A stretch of 64,000 nt of DNA. It comes from Hahellaceae bacterium (GTDB lineage: Bacteria; Pseudomonadota; Gammaproteobacteria; Pseudomonadales; Oleiphilaceae). The position numbers were made by a program, and so were the translations under genes. Location: NCBI GenBank assembly GCA_016744695.1, contig JADGDV010000003.1, forward strand, positions 62,001-126,000, read 5' to 3'. Below, piece by piece: positions 27,761 through 38,026 of the stretch (its first letter is position 1; each line of letters opens with the position of its first letter). The notes beneath the pieces were generated by a model. It made no database searches. It saw nothing but the letters and a program-made list of their open reading frames with translations, and was not told the DNA's origin.

Positions 27761-30025
27761 ATGAATAACCAGTCTGACATTAGCTACATTAAAGGCCATA
27801 ATTTGTCAGGGTTATCGCATGCTGTTCATAAGGATATGATGTCAATACAAACAAAGACAGTTTCTTCTCTAATGGAGTTACTTCAGGGCATGTTTGACGG
27901 TATCGATGACTCTTTTTTCGAGCTTGCCAACGGCGCTAGAAGCAACAACGAACAAAACCGTTTCTTTGAAGCTATGCGAGAAATACGGATAAAACGACGC
28001 GGCGTAGAACATCACTTTCAACACGCATTATCAACTCTGTTTCGTGAACCACCCAAGCTTAAGCCCCCCGAAAAGCAAGATGCCCTTGAAGAAATCGATG
28101 CTGAAACACTGTCTCTTGTTCAAGAAGACTCCTTGGAAGAAGATGTTGCATCTAATACGATGATCACTAAAGCCAGGGCAAACTTCCAAGGCCAGTTACT
28201 TCAAATTCAAGCACGCATGACGTCCATTTACGCCCATGCCAATGAAGAAGACCCCGTAAACCCTATTGACCCTGAATATATTTGTAAGGGGTTCACTCGG
28301 GCGTGCGCAGACCTTGATATAGATATTCGTGAAAAGCTGATTGTATACAAACAGTTTGACCGATTTGTAATGTCAAACCTCGGTGAAGTTTACGACCAAA
28401 CAAACAAACAACTCATAGAAGCAGGCATACTTCCTCAGCTAAAACACACAGGGAAGAAAAACAGAGCCACGCCTAAAAGCAGCAATGTATCAACATCTCC
28501 AATAGACACCCAATCCTCCCCCATACAAGGAGCACTGGGTGAATCAACTAATAGCGTGGAGTTATTTTCTCAACTTCAGTCTCTGCTAGCTAACGTTCGC
28601 CAGCAAACAGGCACAAACTCTCACCCTACTAATGCGAATGGAAATACTCAATTTGTAGCTGATAGCGATCTAATGCTAATGCTTTCCAAGCTACAAGCAC
28701 AAACACCACAACAAACACTTGATGATACAACACCTACCGTCATTAATATCCGGGAAGCATTAACAAGTTTACTTGAACAAGAAAATAAAGCATCAGGAAA
28801 ACAATCTACACTAAACCAAGTGGATGAAGACTTAATAAACTTGGTATCAATGCTATTTGAATTCATTCTGGACGACTATAACCTTTCAGCCCCTATACAG
28901 GTTCTAATCAGCCGACTTCAAATCCCTATACTCAAAGTCGTAATCAAAGATAAGTCATTTTTTGGAAAAAACAGTCACCCCGCTAGAAAGTTGCTGAACG
29001 CCCTAGCAAAAGCAGGCATAGGTTGGAATGACGCATCAGAAAAACAAAAAGATAAGCTTTACGAACAGATTCATTCTGTTGTCCACTGTGTATTAGATGA
29101 CTTTGATGGAGACATGCAGGTATTCGAAGACCTCTATCAATCATTCTCGACATTTATATCAAAAGAAGAACGAAGATCCAAAATTGTAGAGCAGCGAACC
29201 AAAGAGTCTGAAGAAGGGCGGGTTAAATCCAATAAAGCTCAAAGCACAGTAGAAGAAATCATTAAAACAAGGTTGAACACCAACGAAATCCCTTCAACAG
29301 CAAAAGACATCATACAAAACGGCTGGAGCCGAGTAATGTTCCTTGCCTTCCTGAAGGATGATAAAGAGCACCATTGGAAACAATCCGTAGTTACTTTAGA
29401 GCAGCTTATTTGGTGTTTAAAACCTCATACCGAAGATTCCGATAGACAGCGCTGGGTAAAAACAGTTCCAAGCCTGTTAAAAAATATAAAGTCAGGCCTG
29501 CAAGATGTTTCATATAACACTTCACGCCTTGATCAAACCATGGCAGAACTAAAGAAAACGCTTACGATAGTTTTCAAAAAACAGTCTCACTCTGCCGCGG
29601 CGAAAAGTGAATCAACTGAAGTCACAAAAAATACAAACGCAGTAGAAAAAGAGTCAAGTAATCGTCCTGAAACCTTCAATACGGAAAAGACAGCGATTCA
29701 AAAACAAAAGGAAATTGAAGACTCAGCTATAGCAGAACACCTATTAAAAGTGGATGCTATAGACTCAGGCCAATGGATTGAGTTTTCACTAGTAAACGGC
29801 AGTAAATTCAGGTGTAAGCTTTCCACTAAGATTGACGAAGCTGATTGCTTTATTTTCGTTAATAGAATGGGGCTAAAGGTCGTCGAGAAAACCAGACGAG
29901 AGCTTGCCCACGAAATGAGACGAGGCCGCGTTAAAGTTCTAGAGCACGGATTACTTGTAGACAGGGCAATGGACTCTGTTATGGGTAATCTCAGAAAGAT
30001 GTCTACCTCATCAGCATCAGCCTAG
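27761..30025 (+). CDS. DUF1631 family protein
   Basis: 754-residue, mostly hydrophilic cytoplasmic protein. The long helical body (for example DDSFFELANGARSNNEQNRFFEAMREIR near residues 45-73, and a central DDYNLSAPIQVLISRLQIPILKVV) and the C-terminal GSKFRCKLSTKIDEADCFIFVN are characteristic of DUF1631, a gammaproteobacterial family of unknown function sometimes misnamed thymidine phosphorylase. A low-complexity Ser/Gln/Thr-rich linker runs from about residue 235 to 320. GGGAG precedes the ATG. A perfect palindrome upstream suggests regulated expression. Single-gene transcript followed by a hairpin. Confidence 0.85.
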   Translation: MNNQSDISYIKGHNLSGLSHAVHKDMMSIQTKTVSSLMELLQGMFDGIDDSFFELANGARSNNEQNRFFEAMREIRIKRRGVEHHFQHALSTLFREPPKLKPPEKQDALEEIDAETLSLVQEDSLEEDVASNTMITKARANFQGQLLQIQARMTSIYAHANEEDPVNPIDPEYICKGFTRACADLDIDIREKLIVYKQFDRFVMSNLGEVYDQTNKQLIEAGILPQLKHTGKKNRATPKSSNVSTSPIDTQSSPIQGALGESTNSVELFSQLQSLLANVRQQTGTNSHPTNANGNTQFVADSDLMLMLSKLQAQTPQQTLDDTTPTVINIREALTSLLEQENKASGKQSTLNQVDEDLINLVSMLFEFILDDYNLSAPIQVLISRLQIPILKVVIKDKSFFGKNSHPARKLLNALAKAGIGWNDASEKQKDKLYEQIHSVVHCVLDDFDGDMQVFEDLYQSFSTFISKEERRSKIVEQRTKESEEGRVKSNKAQSTVEEIIKTRLNTNEIPSTAKDIIQNGWSRVMFLAFLKDDKEHHWKQSVVTLEQLIWCLKPHTEDSDRQRWVKTVPSLLKNIKSGLQDVSYNTSRLDQTMAELKKTLTIVFKKQSHSAAAKSESTEVTKNTNAVEKESSNRPETFNTEKTAIQKQKEIEDSAIAEHLLKVDAIDSGQWIEFSLVNGSKFRCKLSTKIDEADCFIFVNRMGLKVVEKTRRELAHEMRRGRVKVLEHGLLVDRAMDSVMGNLRKMSTSSASA

Positions 30026-30046
30026 CAATACTATTTTATTTTTTAA

Positions 30047-30080
30047 AAGCGACTAAAATCAACATAGTTTGGTCGCTTTT
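30047..30080 (+). terminator. Terminator after the DUF1631 gene
   Basis: AAAGCGAC and GTCGCTTT form an 8-base-pair stem with an 18-base loop, followed by TTATACG. Since it overlaps the upstream extension of the next frame, it also argues for the later start of that gene. Confidence 0.5.
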
Positions 30081-30131
30081 ATACGTTTTTTATGCGCTAA
30101 TTATGCTGTTTACGCACAAATCAAACACTCT

Positions 30132-30989
30132 ATGTACACATTAAATAACAGCTCCCCTTACAGAATATTTTTTGCCGTCTCGATAGCCATACTATTTCAT
30201 ACCCTATTAGGCATTTTAGTATTTCAATTACTTCCTAAAATAGAACAAAAGAAGACGATACCTATTAAATTAGTTATCGCATCTAAAGCCACAAGCCAAA
30301 GCATAAAAACCCAGAGCAGCACACCATCAAACAAACCAGAAGAAGATACCCAAGACATACTAAACAAAGAACGCTTACAGAATGCCACCAAGGAAATAGT
30401 TACTACATCAGGCATAAGTAATACAAGTGTCTCAAGCAGCAAAGACAAATCAAAAGAAAGGGACAGTAAAACAACCCCCACTCAAACCCTCAAGCCTATA
30501 AGGCAAGAGAATATCTTTATTCCGAAAATCAAAACAGACCTCCCTGATGTAAGACAAGACATCGCAAAATCAAGCAAAAGCCACGCGGCATCAAAGTCCT
30601 TTACAGAGTTATCTAGTTTATTTTTAAAGCAAAAAGAAATGGAATCTTCAGTCACACAAATATCATCCAATCCAAAGCTGCCAAAACTATCAGACTATGA
30701 GCAAAAGCTATTCGCAAAACTAAACACCGCAAAATTTCATGACAGACTCCACCCCATTATAAGCCAACTCAAGAGCAGTAAAACACTAACACTGAAACTG
30801 GTTCTATTTTCTAATGGATCATTAAAAAATGCACTTATCACGGAAACAAGTAATGATAAATCTTTAGATAAGGCGGTTCGAAGAATAGCCCTTGATGCAA
30901 GCCCCTACCCACCACCTCCCCCTGTGGACAAATCAATTGGATTTAAGTATCAAGTTACTATTCAATACAATCCGATTTCAGCTCAATAA
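30132..30989 (+). CDS. TonB-like energy transducer
   Basis: 285 residues from ATG 30132 (MYTLNNSSPYRIFF). One N-terminal TM segment (about residues 12-33), a long Ser/Lys/Thr-rich periplasmic linker (about 40-190) and a C-terminal TonB-type domain (about 205-283) with LKLVLFSNGSLKNALI and DASPYPPPPP, where TonB proteins carry a P-hinge before the last strand. No exbB or exbD nearby, so its partner complex is elsewhere. The frame extends to a TTG at 30069, but that region holds the previous gene's terminator. Substrate unknown. Confidence 0.75.
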   Translation: MYTLNNSSPYRIFFAVSIAILFHTLLGILVFQLLPKIEQKKTIPIKLVIASKATSQSIKTQSSTPSNKPEEDTQDILNKERLQNATKEIVTTSGISNTSVSSSKDKSKERDSKTTPTQTLKPIRQENIFIPKIKTDLPDVRQDIAKSSKSHAASKSFTELSSLFLKQKEMESSVTQISSNPKLPKLSDYEQKLFAKLNTAKFHDRLHPIISQLKSSKTLTLKLVLFSNGSLKNALITETSNDKSLDKAVRRIALDASPYPPPPPVDKSIGFKYQVTIQYNPISAQ

Positions 30990-31002
30990 GCTTATTTCAG
31001 AC

Positions 31003-31036
31003 ACAAAAAAACCACGCAAGTTGCGTGGTTTTTTTT
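31003..31036. terminator. Bidirectional terminator between TonB-like gene and grxD
   Basis: A-tract, CCACGC (31012-31017), AAGTT loop, GCGTGG (31023-31028), T8. It sits between two convergent genes and can serve both. Confidence 0.88.
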
Positions 31037-31056
31037 AGACTAAATCAAACTAAGTC

Positions 31057-31386
31057 TTAGCTTTCTGCCGATGATTTCGCTGCATCTTGAACCAACGTTT
31101 TAAGTTCTCCACTCTCGTACATCTCAAGCACGATATCACACCCTCCAACTAACTCACCTTTAACATAAAGCTGAGGAAAAGTTGGCCAGTTAGAGTACTC
31201 TTTTAATTTCTCTCTAACTTCAGGGTTTTCTAAAATATTTACAAAGGCAAAACGCTCACCACAAGCCATCAGTGACTGAACTGTTTTACCAGAAAATCCA
31301 CATTGAGGAGCCTGCGGTGTACCCTTCATATATAACAGAATGCCATTGCTTTCAATCTGATCTTTAATCGTATCCATTACATCCAT
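31057..31386 (-). CDS. grxD: Monothiol glutaredoxin Grx4
   Basis: 109-residue CGFS-type glutaredoxin, active-site CGFS near residue 28-31 (PQCGFSGKTVQSL), followed by WPTFPQLYVKGELVGGCDIV for glutathione binding. This family carries [2Fe-2S] clusters with BolA partners and trafficks them to target proteins. Single gene, ended by the hairpin at 31003-31036. Confidence 0.97.
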   Translation of the reverse strand: MDVMDTIKDQIESNGILLYMKGTPQAPQCGFSGKTVQSLMACGERFAFVNILENPEVREKLKEYSNWPTFPQLYVKGELVGGCDIVLEMYESGELKTLVQDAAKSSAES

Positions 31387-31467
31387 AGGTTCACCTCATT
31401 AATAAATAATAATTCACAGACAGCCATTCTACTCTTTTTTTCTATATCCGACTATATTAGTCTACTA

Positions 31468-33003
31468 TTATTGTATCAACCCCCACCCACCTCCTCCAGG
31501 CGTATTTACCTCTAAAATGTCACCCCTTATTACATCGCATTGCTGTTTATCACCTACCAGCTCTCCATTAAGGTAATTTTCACCAACAAGCGCAGAAGCA
31601 CCACCAGCAATACCCCATGGCGCAGAAACCCGCCTTTCCGTTAATAAAGTAACCGTAGCAGGCTCATTAAAATAATACTGTTTAACCACGCCATCGCCTC
31701 CTTTATTTAATCCTTTACCGCCACTTTCTCGTCGAACTTGGTATTTAAGCATTCGCAATGGGTAGTGTGCCTCAAGACTTTCTATGGGGGTGTTTAAGGT
31801 ATTGGTCATATGTGACTGAACAGCCGTTAACCCATCAAAATACTTCGAGGCTCCAAGCCCTCCGGCAATAGTCTCATAATAATCCCATTGCGATTGTTTA
31901 TGTCTTGCCCCCATAGCAACATTATTCATCGTACCCTGGCTTGCTGCCGGCACTAACTCAGGTACAGCTTTAGCCAACGCACCCAATACAACATCCACCA
32001 AACGAGTACTTGTCTCTACATTACCCGCTGCAACCGCAGAAGGAGGCAGTGCATTAATCAAAGAACCTTTACGAGCAAACATTGTAATTGCATCAAACGC
32101 ACCTGCACAAGCTGGTGTTTGCGCAGGCATCAAACAACGAAACACATAGTAGACCGCCGCCGCGGTTACACTCATAGGGCAGTTAATATTCCCTTTGGTT
32201 TGTCCAGCAGAGCATGAAAAGTCCAGCGTAACTTGACCGGAACAAATATCCAAAACTAAGTGTATAGGTAAGTCTTTTTTTCCAAAGCCATCTGAATCCA
32301 TTACATCTTCAAATTCATAACAGCCATCAGGCAACTTTAATAATGATGTTCGAGCTAAGCGACGCGCATAATTATTAAGCTCTGTTATACCAGCAACAAA
32401 GCCATCAGCACTTAATTCAGAAATTAAGATGGAAAGACGTTGAACACCCGCATGATTTGCACTCACCTGCGCTTGAAAGTCGCCAAGTTGTTCACCATCT
32501 TCTGTAAACGTAAGTAATTCCCAAGCTTCAGCGTTATTTACCCCTGCTTCAATTAAAAGCTGAGGGCTTATTAATACACCCTCTTCTTCTAGAGAACAGG
32601 ATACAGGCATTGAACCGGGTGTTAAGGCTCCAATGTTTGCGTGGTGCGCTCTATTTGCCACAAACGCCACCAACACCCCTTCGAAGAAGAGCGGCGCAAT
32701 CAAGGTTACATCCGGCAAGTGGGTCCCCCCAAGAAAGGGGTCGTTCATTACCATCATATCGCCTTCAACCCACGATACGCATCCAACAACATCCTTCATG
32801 GCATAAGCCATACTTCCCAGATGAACAGGAATATGTGCGGCCTGAGCACATAACTCACCCGACGAATCAAAAACAGCACATGAAAAGTCTAGCCGGTCCT
32901 TAATATTTGGAGAAAATGCTGTACGCTTCAACACCATACCCATTTCATCGCAAACAGCCTCAATACGGCTATTAAAAACATTCAACTCAATGGCATTCAT
33001 CAC
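31468..33003 (-). CDS. Hydantoinase B / oxoprolinase family protein (orphan)
   Basis: 511-residue homologue of the HyuB/OplahB half of ATP-dependent hydantoinase/5-oxoprolinase. DRLDFSCAVFDSSGELCAQAAHIPVHLGSM (about residues 37-66) and NDPFLGGTHLPDVTLI are strongly typical, as is the C-terminal TPGGGGWG. Reactions are ATP-dependent opening of hydantoins or 5-oxoproline, and they normally need a HyuA partner. No hyuA lies on either side (grxD downstream, argD divergent). It may act alone, pair with a distant gene, or be a remnant; the reading frame is intact. Confidence 0.9.
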   Translation of the reverse strand: MMNAIELNVFNSRIEAVCDEMGMVLKRTAFSPNIKDRLDFSCAVFDSSGELCAQAAHIPVHLGSMAYAMKDVVGCVSWVEGDMMVMNDPFLGGTHLPDVTLIAPLFFEGVLVAFVANRAHHANIGALTPGSMPVSCSLEEEGVLISPQLLIEAGVNNAEAWELLTFTEDGEQLGDFQAQVSANHAGVQRLSILISELSADGFVAGITELNNYARRLARTSLLKLPDGCYEFEDVMDSDGFGKKDLPIHLVLDICSGQVTLDFSCSAGQTKGNINCPMSVTAAAVYYVFRCLMPAQTPACAGAFDAITMFARKGSLINALPPSAVAAGNVETSTRLVDVVLGALAKAVPELVPAASQGTMNNVAMGARHKQSQWDYYETIAGGLGASKYFDGLTAVQSHMTNTLNTPIESLEAHYPLRMLKYQVRRESGGKGLNKGGDGVVKQYYFNEPATVTLLTERRVSAPWGIAGGASALVGENYLNGELVGDKQQCDVIRGDILEVNTPGGGGWGLIQ

Positions 33004-33092
33004 TTCCCTCTGTCTTTAACAAACTCATCCATGCAACATATAGAGAGGTTTATTGCCAATCAAGCAAAATCTCGATATTATTAACCTTCGTT

Positions 33093-33115
33093 AAGGCAGC
33101 TATCGCTGCCTTTTT
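33093..33115 (+). terminator. Rho-independent terminator-like hairpin in the argD leader
   Basis: AAGGCAGC (33093-33100), TATC, GCTGCCTT (33105-33112), then TTTGCG. It lies on the plus strand about 30 bases before the argD ATG, with only the divergent hyuB-type gene upstream, so no plus-strand gene is there to be terminated. Confidence 0.6.
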
Positions 33116-33144
33116 GCGTTTACAGAGTCTGGAAAAAATGCTTT

Positions 33145-34341
33145 ATGGCCGAACAACCTTTAATGAATACCTATGGGCGTCTTCCCATTGCCTTTGAAAG
33201 TGGTGAAGGTTGCTGGTTATTCGATACCGACGGAAACAAATACTTTGACACCTTCACAGGTATCGCTGTTTGTGGGCTAGGTCATACCAACCCAGCTGTC
33301 ACACGAGCCATAAGGAACCAGGCAGGTAGATTAGTCCACTGTTCAAACCTTTATCATATTCCCCTGCAAGCCCAACTTGGCCAAGAGCTATGCAACCTGT
33401 CAGGTATGGATAATGTTTTCTTCTCAAATTCAGGGGCAGAAGCTAACGAAGCAGCCATAAAAATTGCAAAGCGTTACGGACATCAAAAAGGAATTGACTC
33501 TCCGTCAATTATTGTCATGGATAATGCGTTTCACGGTAGAACCATGGCAACGCTAACAGCCTCAGGAAATAGCAAAATTCAAGCGGGCTTCGAACCTCTT
33601 TTAAGTGGATTTATCAGAGTCCCATTCAATGATATTCAGTCCATTGAGGATGTTGCAAAATCAAACCCTAGCGTTGTTGCCGTTCTCATTGAACCCATCC
33701 AGGGTGAAGGCGGGCTTTCAATTGCAGAGCAACAATACATGACATCTTTACGAGCCCTATGTGACCAAAACGACTGGTTACTCATGCTCGATGAAGTTCA
33801 GACAGGCAATGGGCGAACCGGCACGTATTTCGCTTATAGTGGTTATAATATTGTTCCTGACGTTGTGACGACAGCTAAAGGACTTGGTAATGGCTTTCCT
33901 ATTGGCGCTTGCTTAGCTAAAGGGAAGGCTGCTGAGGTTTTTTCACCTGGCGCACATGGCTCCACTTTCGGTGGAAACCCTCTTGCTTGCGCTGCAGCAC
34001 TCGCAGTAATAGATCAAATTAAAACAGAGAAATTAGCTCAAAGAGCAACAGAGCTTGGCAATAAAATTCAACAGATACTAAAAGACAACCTTGAAAGCGC
34101 CAGCTATGTAACAGACATCCGCGGTAAAGGCCTTATGATTGCCGTTGAGCTAGACACCCCCAGCCCAGAGCTCGTACCTCTTGCAAAAGCAGCTGGCCTG
34201 TTAATTAACATTACATCTGAAAAAGTAATACGCCTACTACCTGCACTAACAATGACTGACGAAGAGGCTTCCTTTTTAGCGGAGTCTATCGTAAAAATAA
34301 TTAAGCTTTACGCAGCCGACGACAGAAAAAAGGCGCGATAA
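33145..34341 (+). CDS. argD: Acetylornithine/succinyldiaminopimelate aminotransferase
   Basis: Class III PLP aminotransferase of arginine (and often lysine) synthesis. 398 residues. Seen: GTYFAY and DEVQTGNGRTG (Asp near residue 216), and the PLP lysine in TTAKGLGNGFPIG (near 247). GGA lies before the ATG; the gene directly precedes argF by 24 bases, so both are likely co-transcribed for ornithine-to-citrulline flow. Confidence 0.96.
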   Translation: MAEQPLMNTYGRLPIAFESGEGCWLFDTDGNKYFDTFTGIAVCGLGHTNPAVTRAIRNQAGRLVHCSNLYHIPLQAQLGQELCNLSGMDNVFFSNSGAEANEAAIKIAKRYGHQKGIDSPSIIVMDNAFHGRTMATLTASGNSKIQAGFEPLLSGFIRVPFNDIQSIEDVAKSNPSVVAVLIEPIQGEGGLSIAEQQYMTSLRALCDQNDWLLMLDEVQTGNGRTGTYFAYSGYNIVPDVVTTAKGLGNGFPIGACLAKGKAAEVFSPGAHGSTFGGNPLACAAALAVIDQIKTEKLAQRATELGNKIQQILKDNLESASYVTDIRGKGLMIAVELDTPSPELVPLAKAAGLLINITSEKVIRLLPALTMTDEEASFLAESIVKIIKLYAADDRKKAR

Positions 34342-34365
34342 AAACGACTAAGAGAGAGCACCCCC

Positions 34366-35274
34366 ATGGCATTGAGACATTTTCTAACATTACTTGATTT
34401 CACTCCAGATGAACTTAAAAAACTAACATCTCGTGCAATCGAAATAAAAAAAGAACACAAACAGGGGAAAATATACGAACCCCTAAAAAACCGTGTACTT
34501 GGAATGATATTTGAGAAGTCATCAACCCGAACACGCGTTTCATTTGAGTCGGGCATGGCTCAATTTGGTGGCAACTCAATATTTCTATCGCCTAGAGACA
34601 CGCAATTAGGTCGCGGTGAGCCTATAGAAGATAGTGCAAGAGTACTCTCTCGTATGGTTGACGCCATTATGATTCGCACCTTTGAACATGAGAAAATTGA
34701 ACAGTTTGCTCGCTATTCAAAAGTGCCCGTCATCAACGCACTAACAGATGATTATCACCCCTGCCAGCTACTAGCAGATATGCAAACCTACCAAGAGCAC
34801 AGAGGCTCTATTGAGGGTAAGCGTGTAACGTGGATTGGTGACGGTAATAATATGTGTAATTCATATATTAATGCAGCCCGACAATATAATTTCGAACTCA
34901 TCATTGCATCTCCGATGGGCTATGATCCAACTCATACATTACTTGAAGAAAACGCAGATCGTGTTCGCGTTATTCGTGACCCTAAAGCAGCAGTACAAGG
35001 AAGTGACCTTGTAGTCACTGATGTATGGGCATCAATGGGTCAAGAAGAAGAACAAAATGAAAGAGCTAGGATATTTAAAAACTATCAAGCATCTCCCGAG
35101 CTAATGACGTACGCAAATTCTGACGCACTATTTATGCACTGCCTTCCCGCCCACAGAGGAGAAGAAGTCAGTCACGATATGTTAGATCATGAAAGTTCAG
35201 TAGTGTGGGATGAAGCAGAGAACAGGTTGCACGCTCAAAAAGCATTATTAGAGTTTCTTCTTTGTAATTGTTAA
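34366..35274 (+). CDS. argF: Ornithine carbamoyltransferase
   Basis: Makes citrulline from ornithine and carbamoyl phosphate. 302 residues. Seen: carbamoyl-phosphate loop [10 protein letters not shown] (about residues 45-54), [11 protein letters not shown] (about 126-136) and the ornithine-binding [11 protein letters not shown] near residue 262. AGAGAGAG lies before the ATG. Second gene after argD. Confidence 0.97.
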   Translation: MALRHFLTLLDFTPDELKKLTSRAIEIKKEHKQGKIYEPLKNRVLGMIFEKSSTRTRVSFESGMAQFGGNSIFLSPRDTQLGRGEPIEDSARVLSRMVDAIMIRTFEHEKIEQFARYSKVPVINALTDDYHPCQLLADMQTYQEHRGSIEGKRVTWIGDGNNMCNSYINAARQYNFELIIASPMGYDPTHTLLEENADRVRVIRDPKAAVQGSDLVVTDVWASMGQEEEQNERARIFKNYQASPELMTYANSDALFMHCLPAHRGEEVSHDMLDHESSVVWDEAENRLHAQKALLEFLLCNC

Positions 35275-35300
35275 GCCATATTGAAGCGACCTCAATTAAT

Positions 35301-36371
35301 ATGCCGCCACTGTTAAGTATTGATAATTTGACTTGCCGCTATGATAGTACTGATATCATAGCGGGCCTTTCCCTCAAACTAAACGAAGGCGATATCGCTT
35401 GTCTTTTGGGGCCAAGTGGCTGTGGAAAAAGCACCATACTGAGAGCAATTGCAGGGTTTCACCCCGCGAGTAAAGGGAGCATATCTCTCAGGGACCAGAT
35501 TATTTCATCGGAGAACGAATCACTTGCTCCCGAAAAACGTCCTGTCGGTATGGTTTTTCAAGATTATGCATTATTCCCTCACATGACCATCGCTCAAAAT
35601 ATTGGTTACGGCTTAAATAAAATGAGTCGTAATATACGAAATAAAAAAATAACAGAGATGCTAGAACTCGTTAACCTTTCAGATTTCGCTCAACGCTATC
35701 CTCACGAACTATCCGGCGGCCAGCAGCAAAGAGTTTCATTAGCCAGAGCAATGGCTCCAGAGCCTTCTCTTATACTGCTTGATGAACCTTTTTCTAATTT
35801 AGACGTTGAGCTCAGAAAACGATTAAGCCTCAATATTCGCGATATATTAAAATCGCTTAACATGACAGCCATATTGGTTACCCATGACCAACAAGAAGCG
35901 TTTGCCATGTGCGACCATATCGGCGTCATTAAAGACGGAACGGTTCAGCAATGGGATACACCCTATAACCTCTATCATGAACCTGTAAATCGCTTTGTTG
36001 CTAATTTTGTGGGACAGGGATGCTTTATTAAGGGAAAGCAACTCACCCATGTGGCATTCGAAACAGAGCTAGGGGTTATTGAAGGAAATAGAGCCTACCA
36101 GTGGCCTAATGGCAGCCATGTAGATATTTTAGTTCGACCAGATGATATTATTTTTAATCCAAAATCTTCAATATCTGCCAATGTTATTAGTAAAACCTTT
36201 GCCGGTACATCAACACTCTACAGACTAAAGCTTAGCTCCAGCACTATTGTAGAAGGGCTATTCCCCAGCCATCAAGATTTACACATTGGAAACCAGATTA
36301 ACATTAGTCTTGTAGCGGACCACCTGATTGCATTCAAGTGGTCTGAGCACTCTTCAAAAAAATCTATCTAA
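35301..36371 (+). CDS. ABC transporter ATP-binding protein (FbpC/PotA-like), orphan
   Basis: 356 residues from ATG 35301; a TTG at 35268 overlapping argF is less likely. Seen: Walker [10 protein letters not shown] (about residue 38), Q-loop [11 protein letters not shown], signature LSGGQQQR, Walker [13 protein letters not shown], switch His in LVTHDQQEA, and a C-terminal TOBE-type domain (about 250-350). The Glu-Lys-rich [10 protein letters not shown] before the Q-loop recalls Fe3+ or thiosulfate/polyamine importers (FbpC, PotA). No permease or binding protein is beside it. Its last codons overlap glpK by 8 bases in convergent orientation. Substrate unresolved. Confidence 0.88.
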   Translation: MPPLLSIDNLTCRYDSTDIIAGLSLKLNEGDIACLLGPSGCGKSTILRAIAGFHPASKGSISLRDQIISSENESLAPEKRPVGMVFQDYALFPHMTIAQNIGYGLNKMSRNIRNKKITEMLELVNLSDFAQRYPHELSGGQQQRVSLARAMAPEPSLILLDEPFSNLDVELRKRLSLNIRDILKSLNMTAILVTHDQQEAFAMCDHIGVIKDGTVQQWDTPYNLYHEPVNRFVANFVGQGCFIKGKQLTHVAFETELGVIEGNRAYQWPNGSHVDILVRPDDIIFNPKSSISANVISKTFAGTSTLYRLKLSSSTIVEGLFPSHQDLHIGNQINISLVADHLIAFKWSEHSSKKSI

Positions 36372-37845
36372 CACGCTCAACTGCATCTAACCAGCCAGAA
36401 TAAAGCTTCTCACGCTTTTCAGGCTGCATATTGGGCTCAAAACGATGCTCTCGATGCCATAGCTCTGAAATTTCATCAAGCCCTTCATATAAACCGACCT
36501 TCAAACCCGCCAAGTAGGCTACACCTAACGCCGTGGTTTCAGTTATTTTTGGTCGGTCAACCGTCACATTAAGCACGTCAGATAAAAACTGCATCAGCCA
36601 ATTATTAACGACCATTCCGCCATCAACTCTTAACGCTTTATAACTAGCGCCATCATTCTGCATTGCCCGAACAAGGTCTTTAGTTTGATAACAAACCGAC
36701 TGCAAACCAGCAGTAACAATGTCAGCGATACCTGTATCGCGGGTTAAGCCATGAATAGCACCTCTAGCATGAGGGTCCCAATATGGCGCACCTAGCCCCG
36801 TAAATGCAGGCACTAAATAAACAGGGTTGTCCGAACCGGTCTCCACTGCCATCGCCTCAGCTTTTGAAGCGCTATCAATTAACTGCAAACCATCTCTCAG
36901 CCATTGAATAGTCGCCCCTGCAACAAAAATACTCCCCTCGACCGCGTACGTTGCTTTACCATTCAAGCGATAAGCAACCGTGGTTAATAAGCGATTTTCA
37001 GAGCGCACGGGTTTATCACCCGTATTAAGCATTAGAAAACACCCTGTGCCATAAGTACTTTTTGCCATTCCCGGCTGAAAGCAAGCCTGCCCAATTAAGG
37101 CTGCTTGCTGGTCACCCGCGATGCCACATATAGGCACAGGCGCACCAAGAAGCGCCGACTCAGTTATCCCAAAGTCATCACTACTATCAAGTACTTCAGG
37201 TAAAACAGAACGAGGTACATTAAACGCGCTTAGTAGCGTTTCGTCCCACTCCTGCGTATGAATATCAAATAATGAGGTACGAGAAGCATTGGTCGCATCT
37301 GTTTTATGACTTTTACCACCGGTTAAACGCCAAAGTAAAAAACTATCAACCGTACCAAATGCAAGCTTGCCTTGCTCTGCCTTAGCTCTAGCTCCCTCAA
37401 CATGATCAAGAATCCAGCTTATTTTTGTGGCCGAAAAATAAGGGTCAATTAATAAACCCGTTTTCTGAACAACGTCTTCCTCAAGGCCTGCTGCCTTTAA
37501 TGTTTCGCAAATATCAGCGGTTCTTCTATCCTGCCAAACAATGGCGTTATAGATAGGCTCGCCACTATCACGATCCCATACAATCGTTGTTTCTCGCTGA
37601 TTAGTTATGCCAATACCTGCTATTTCACTAGCGTCTACACCTGACTTTGATATAGCCTCTTTACACACACTAAGCGTTGAAGACCAAATTTCTTCCGGGT
37701 CATGCTCTACCCAACCATCATGGGGAAAGTGCTGCGTGAATTCCATTTGAGCCGAAGCGGCGGGCAGCCCATCTTTACCAAAAATGATCGCTCGTGAGCT
37801 AGTGGTACCCTGATCTATTGCAAGTAGATAGCTAGCCATAATCAA
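36364..37845 (-). CDS. glpK: Glycerol kinase
   Basis: Phosphorylates glycerol to glycerol-3-phosphate, trapping it for GlpD. 493 residues, family length. N-terminal [12 protein letters not shown] and central [13 protein letters not shown] plus [11 protein letters not shown] are typical of FGGY kinases of glycerol type. It diverges from glpR and is preceded by a GlpR-like site. No glpF facilitator is in the window. Its 3' end overlaps the ABC gene end. Confidence 0.98.
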   Translation of the reverse strand: MIMASYLLAIDQGTTSSRAIIFGKDGLPAASAQMEFTQHFPHDGWVEHDPEEIWSSTLSVCKEAISKSGVDASEIAGIGITNQRETTIVWDRDSGEPIYNAIVWQDRRTADICETLKAAGLEEDVVQKTGLLIDPYFSATKISWILDHVEGARAKAEQGKLAFGTVDSFLLWRLTGGKSHKTDATNASRTSLFDIHTQEWDETLLSAFNVPRSVLPEVLDSSDDFGITESALLGAPVPICGIAGDQQAALIGQACFQPGMAKSTYGTGCFLMLNTGDKPVRSENRLLTTVAYRLNGKATYAVEGSIFVAGATIQWLRDGLQLIDSASKAEAMAVETGSDNPVYLVPAFTGLGAPYWDPHARGAIHGLTRDTGIADIVTAGLQSVCYQTKDLVRAMQNDGASYKALRVDGGMVVNNWLMQFLSDVLNVTVDRPKITETTALGVAYLAGLKVGLYEGLDEISELWHREHRFEPNMQPEKREKLYSGWLDAVERVR

Positions 37846-37890
37846 TTTATTCCATATTCGTTAGTTATCATCAGATAGAATTTTTTACTT

Positions 37891-37911
37891 ATATTTCGTT
37901 TGTGAACATTT
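37891..37911. promoter_or_regulatory. Candidate GlpR operator in the glpK-glpR intergenic region
   Basis: ATATTTCGTTTGTGAACATT is an imperfect match to the E. coli GlpR operator, whose half-sites are ATGTTCG/CGAACAT. It lies about 45 bases upstream of glpK and 115 before glpR, a position suited to repression by the glpR product. Confidence 0.45.
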
Positions 37912-38026
37912 TATCTACATATTAATATTTTATCTATATATCTAGGATTTATAAAAGCATCACTGAATAAAAATTTGAATTGGTTCATAATACGCACCTG
38001 TTTCTAAATCAACCAGAGCGCATTCA

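Noticed and set aside
30069-30131. Upstream extension of the TonB-like gene starting at a TTG
   Set aside because: It overlaps the terminator hairpin of the previous gene, and ATG 30132 gives a standard N-terminus with the TM segment.
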